From Gigaspora rosea (taxonomy: Eukaryota; Glomeromycota; Glomeromycetes; Diversisporales; Gigasporaceae): DNA of 64,000 nt. Below are positions 59,318-64,000 of this stretch, in pieces. The stretch lies in assembly GCA_003550325.1 (NCBI GenBank), contig QKWP01002031.1:5222-69221 (forward strand), read 5' to 3'. The notes below the pieces were generated by a model. The model was not told the origin of the DNA and searched no databases. It saw only the letters and a program-made list of their open reading frames with translations. How positions within the stretch are numbered: position 1 is the stretch's first letter; every line of letters begins with the position of its first letter. Both the position numbers and the translations under genes were made by a program.

Positions 59318-60039
59318 CTAGGTCTCAACACCCGCTGCATTGCAGCGGCATCAAATTTTTAAACAGTAAACGCTTTTTGCAATTAATTTAAATAAATCCG
59401 ATATGGGTCAAATAAACCCGATCTTTGTTCAAATAAACTTGATTGTAGTTCAACAACCTGATATTAAATAAACCTAGGTCTGGTTTAAAAAGAACCCAAT
59501 CTTGGTTCAAAAACCCAATTTAGGTACAAATGTAAACCAAGTTTGCTTCAAAAAAACCCGACTTGTATGCAAATCAAAAAAGTTACAAAAAAAAATTCAT
59601 GTAACATTTATACATAGTTGTGCTACACAACCTACAAATTAATAAACTTTATCACAAATCATATTACAGTATTACAATAGTAAATAGAACGATCCTACTC
59701 ATAACAGGCTGTTATACAATTTATTTATCTGTAAAAGCTCTATTTCTAGCTCGAGCTTTTACTAAGACAACCCGTGTTGCACTCTTAACAAAAAATGATT
59801 TTCTCGCAATTCTGTATAATTTTTAATATTTTTTTAATTTTAATTTTATATTAATAATATTAATATACAAAAAAACATATAAAACTATATAAAAATATAT
59901 AAATTTATATTGTTCAATTATATAATATTTATAAAAACTATATAAAACTATATAATATGCAAGAATATGTGTTCTGGTTACATGTGTGCATCCGGAACGC
60001 ATACTATGTGCCAACAACTGTACTTTATATAAGTAAAGA
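59318..60039 (-). mobile_element. Helitron unit 5 (non-autonomous, 722 bp)
   Basis: It has the CTAGGTCTCAACACCCGCTG hairpin end and TATAAGTAAAGA 5' end. The shared block includes ACGATCCTACTCATAACAGG and GACAACCCGTGTTGCACTCT. A 68-codon plus-strand frame (59620-59826) runs through this block but is broken in unit 3. Confidence 0.88.
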
Positions 60040-60815
60040 CTAGGTCAAAACACCCGCTGCATTGCAGCGGCATTAAATGTTTAAACGCTTGTTGCTTTTA
60101 ATTAAAACTGGTTTAAATGATTTTAGCTTATATAAACCTGAAATTTGTTTAAATAAACCCGATTAGTGTCAAATAAACATGAGCTTGGATCAAAGAAACC
60201 TGATTTTAGTTCAACAATCTGATCTTGATTCAAATAAACCTAAATGCAATCGTGGTCAAATAATATGATTTTGGGTTAAATAGACCCGAGTTTGGTTAAA
60301 ATAAATTTAATTTTGGTTTATCTTGGTTCAAAAACCTAGTTTGGTTCAAATGTAACCCGAGTTTGCTTTAAAAAGACCCAACTTGTGGTCAAATCAAAAA
60401 GGTACAAAAAAAATCTGTGTAACATGCATGCATATTTGTGTTACACAACCTACCAAATTAATAAACGTCATCGCAAATCATATTACAATAGTAAATAGGA
60501 CGATCCTACTCATAAAAGACTGTTAAACACTTTATCTATTTGTAAAATCTCTATTTCTAACTCAAGATTTTACTAAGGCAACCCCTGTTGCACTTTTGAC
60601 AAAAAATGATTTTCTCGCAATTTTGTATAATTTTTAATATTTTTTAATTTTAATTTAAATTTTAATAATAATAATATAACTATATAACTATTAGTTATAT
60701 AATTATTATATAATACTATTAAAAAACAATATAAATTAAGATATGCATAATTATGTGTTCCGGTTACACTTGTGCATCCGGAACGCATACTATGTGACAA
60801 CTCTATTTTATATTG
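60040..60815 (-). mobile_element. Helitron unit 6 (non-autonomous); right junction deleted
   Basis: It starts CTAGGTCAAAACACCCGCTG. The expected 5' end and next 3' end are fused by a deletion at about 60808-60815 (CTCTATTTTATATTGCAATGG). It contains TTGGTTCAAATAAACC-type repeats and the shared block. Confidence 0.8.
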
Positions 60816-61564
60816 CAATGGCATCAAATTTTTAAGCGCTTTTCATATTTTAGTATTTTATTATTAACTGATTTTTGATTGTAGATTAAAAGAACCTGAT
60901 CTAGGTTCAAATAAACCCGATCTTGGTTCAAATAAACCTGATCTTGGTTCAAATAAACCTAATTTTGGTTTAATAACCTGATATTGATTCAAATAAATAT
61001 GATCTTTGTCTAGATAAACCCGTCAAAGAAACCCGATCTTAGTTCAAATATCTCTATTTTATATTTATATGAACTCAATTTTAGGTTCAAATAAACCGAT
61101 TTTGCTTCAAAAAGACCCGAATTGTGTTCAAATCAAAAAAGGTACAAAAAAAAAGTTCATGTAACATTTATGCATATTTGTATTACACAACCTACAAATT
61201 AATAAACTTTATTGCAAATCATAGTACAATAGTAAATAGGATGATTCTACTCATAACAGGGTATTATACACTTTATCTATTTGTAAAGGCTTTATTTCTA
61301 ACTCGAGATTTTACTAAAGCAACCCGTGTTGCACTCTTAACAAAAAATGATTTTCTCCAATTCTGTATAATTTTTAATATTTTTTATTTTTAATTTTAAT
61401 TTTAATAATAGTAATATAACTATATAACTATTAGTTATATAATTATCATATAATACTATTAAAAAACAATATAAATTATATGATATGCATGATTATGCGC
61501 TCCGGTTATACTTGTGCATCCGGAACACATACTATGTGACAACACTACTTTAAATAAGTATAGA
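60816..61564 (-). mobile_element. Helitron unit 7 (non-autonomous)
   Basis: The left end is truncated by the deletion. The right end reads TAAATAAGTATAGA. A 21-bp tandem repeat (AACCYGATCTTGGTTCAAAT plus A) lies at about 60890-60960. The shared block includes a 89-codon plus frame (61124-61393). Confidence 0.8.
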
Positions 61565-62273
61565 CTAGATCTCAACACCTGCTACATTGCAGCGGTGTCA
61601 AATTTTTAAACACTTTTTGCAATTAATTTAAATAAATTCGATATGGGTCAAATAAACCCGATCTTGGTTCAAATAAACTTGATTTTGGTTCAACAACCCG
61701 ATATTAAATAGACCCAGGTCTGGTTTAAAAAAACCCCGATCTTGGTCCAAAAACCTAGTTTAGGTACAAATGTAAACCAAGTTTGCTTCAAAAAGACCCG
61801 ACTTGTGTTCAAATCAAAAAAGTTATAAAAAAAACTCATGCAACATTTATGCATAGTCATGCTACACAACCTACAAATTAATAAACTTTATCACAAATCA
61901 TATTACAATAGTAAATAGGACGATCCTACTCATAACAGGCTGTTATACAATTTATCTATCTGTAAAAGCTCTATTTCTAACTCGAGATTTTACTAAGACA
62001 ACCCGTGTTGCACTCTTAATAAAAAATGATTTTCTCGCAATTCTGTATAATTTTTGATATTTTTTTAATTATAATTTTATATTAATAATATTAATATAAA
62101 TAAAAAAAAACATATAAAAATATATAAAAATATATAAATTTATATTGTTCAATTATATAATATTTATAAAAACTATATAAAACATATGATATGCATGAAT
62201 ATGCGTTCCGGTTATACTTGTGCATCCAGAACGCATACTATGTGACAGAAACTCTACTTTATATAGGTATAGA
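61565..62273 (-). mobile_element. Helitron unit 8 (non-autonomous, 709 bp)
   Basis: It begins CTAGATCTCAACACCTGCTA with a slightly mutated hairpin (CTGCTACATTGCAGCGG) and ends TATAGGTATAGA, abutting unit 9. It contains the shared block. Confidence 0.88.
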
Positions 62274-64000
62274 CTAGGTCAAAACACCTGCTGCATTGCA
62301 GCGGCATAAAAAAATATTTTAATTTATATTTATATAATAATAATAAACAATTTGTATAAGTTTAATTTATTAAAAAAAAATAAAAAAATAAAAAAAAATA
62401 AAAAAAAATAAAAAAATAAAAAAAAATAAAAAAAATAAAAAAAAATAAAAAAAAATAAAAAAAATAAAAAAAATAAAAAAAAATAAAAAAAATAAAAAAA
62501 AATAAAAAAAATAAAAAAAAATAAAAAAAAATAAAAAAAAATAAAAAATAAATAAAAAAAAAATAAAAAATAAATAAAAAATAAAAAAAAATAAAAATAA
62601 AAAAAATTATAAAAAAATATAAAAAATAAAAATAATAAAATAAAGAAGGACATTCACAATAGGCTGTCCACCTTATATCAAGTCTGGTTACTTAACTGGT
62701 AACTTTCACAAATTGTGGCCATGATGTGCTTCCAGTTTTTTATTTTATTATTTGTTTTTTAAGTTTATAAATTTTTTTTTGTTTTTTTTGGATTTTTTGT
62801 AAAAATAAACAGAGAGTAATAGTAAATTTAATTATTAAAAGCTAAATAAAAATAGTTATAAAAAATATAAAAAATAAGTTTTTTTTATAATAAAATAAAG
62901 TAGGACGTTTACAATAAGCTGTCCACCTTATATCAAGTCTGGTTACTTGACTGGTAACTTTCGCAAATTGTGGCTACGATGTGCTTCCAGTTCTTTATTT
63001 TATTATTTTTTTTTTAAAATTTTTTTTTGGTTTTAAGTTTTTAAATATTTTTTGTTTTTTTTGTTTTTTTATAAAAATTTAAACAATAGCAAATAGGAGT
63101 TTTATAGCATCAGTAAAGATAATTATTAAAAACTTCCTTATAAACAATTTTTTTCATATAAATATTATTTTCCTCATCAGATTTAGGATCTTTTAGCAAA
63201 ATTTTAATATTTTCACAGGAAGTTATTCTAGAAAGAGCTACATAGAGTTGTCCATATGAAAATACAAATTGTGGTAAATATAAACCAACTAATAGAATTG
63301 TTTGACCTTGTCCTTTATTAATAGTTAAAGCATAGGCCAAATGAACTAGAAATTGTTTACATACTAAAGTAAAAGGGTAGATAGTATCAGAAGGTGATAA
63401 AGTCATTTTTGGAAGAAAACTCTTTTCCAAGAAATGATCCTGTAAGAATTTTACAATCTAAAACATAATTATGAAATTCATTTACTATAAGTCTAGTTCC
63501 ATTATATAAACCTTCAGAAGGATTTATGTTTCGTAGAAGAATTATAGGCGCACCTGCTTTTAGAATAAGCTTATGTGGTAGCATTCCACTTGGAGTAAGT
63601 GTATTAAGAAATTCTACTGGATATAAACTCTCATGAACAGAGTTAGTATCCTCAACTGAATCAGTTGATAAATAGGTTTTTCCTTCTTGTGGAACTAAAT
63701 CAAGTATTTGATAATTGATTAATTCAACATTATCATTTTTAGAAGTTAAAATTGCTCTTTCAACAATAAAATCACAATCATTATAGTTATTAGAAATATT
63801 TGGAAATATTTCTAATATTGCTAGTAATATTATTGTCATGTAAGATTATTGTATTTGGTAATTTTACGTAATCATTTGCAATTGTTGGTTCTCTACCTTC
63901 ACCGATTCTTAATAAAAAGTCTACAAATGCTTGTTGTGATGCATCTTGTAAAACTCTCATATTAATTGTTAATTTCAAAGTTTGAATAAAATTCCACAAA
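62274..64000 (-). mobile_element. Helitron unit 9 (RepHel-bearing), continues past window
   Basis: The 3' end CTAGGTCAAAACACCTGCTG and the following 90 bp match unit 1 closely. Then comes a long AAAAAAAT tract (62370-62620), two copies of the 100-bp block and the RepHel 3' part. The retroposon-like segment of unit 1 is absent. Confidence 0.88.
63110..64000 (-). pseudogene. RepHel helicase C-terminal part, partial and frameshifted
   Basis: The minus-strand frames give TLKLTINMRVLQDASQQAFV, then LILKAGAPIILLRNINPSEG with NGTRLIVNEF, then AYALTINKGQGQTI and YVALSRITSCENIKILL, which are the late Pif1-helicase motifs of a Helitron RepHel. The frame shifts near 63820 and 63415. It is close to unit 1's copy but keeps Gln where that copy has a stop in NKGQGQ. 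The upstream domains lie beyond the window. Confidence 0.88.

Noticed and set aside
59620..61393. Conserved small protein in Helitron units 5 and 7
   Set aside because: The frame is broken in unit 3 and similarity follows the whole nucleotide block, so coding selection is not shown.
62330..62653. 107-residue Phe-rich minus ORF
   Set aside because: It is a translation of the AAAAAAAT tract near the Helitron 3' end.

Overview
The window looks like nuclear DNA of an arbuscular mycorrhizal fungus (Glomeromycotina, Rhizophagus-like). That is an inference from the very high AT content, a tandem pair of BTB-BACK-TLDc genes, Sel1-repeat remnants, a streptogrisin-like S1 protease, a GH30 gene with short introns, and dense mobile DNA. 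No species-level marker was seen. Fungal-type introns (GT..AG, mostly 50-100 bp) rule out a bacterial source.

There are few host genes. A BTB-BACK-TLDc gene (1-1342, 5' end outside the window) and its paralogue (8391-9936, complete, one 79-bp intron) form a direct duplication that includes about 500 bp of 3' flank. A decayed Sel1-repeat fragment lies at 10471-11045. A secreted S1 serine protease on the minus strand (15133-16359) keeps its catalytic triad but has an in-frame UAG. An intact 11-exon GH30 glycosidase lies on the minus strand (31886-34601, 469 residues by my splice model). Two minus-strand pieces (28207-28515 and 37872-38150) are possible but unrecognised coding fragments.

Between the genes the sequence is mostly small DNA-transposon remnants, many with visible inverted ends and target-site duplications (TSDs): PIF/Harbinger-like (TTA/TAA), hAT-like (8 bp), Mutator-like (9 bp), pogo/mariner-like (TA), a possible TTAA-type element, and a 3.26-kb element flanked by a 12-bp direct repeat. 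Several are nested.

From 43490 to the window end (over 20.5 kb) lies a head-to-tail array of nine Helitron units, all in minus orientation. Most junctions have the 3' CTAG of one unit directly abutting the 5' TC of the next. The first and last units carry Rep/helicase (RepHel) sequence, both decayed. The seven units between are non-autonomous, share a noncoding block, and have themselves received TA-type MITEs, a tRNA-derived SINE and a 1.05-kb retroposon with a 16-bp TSD. The remaining intergenic DNA is AT-rich sequence with simple repeats in which I see no gene.
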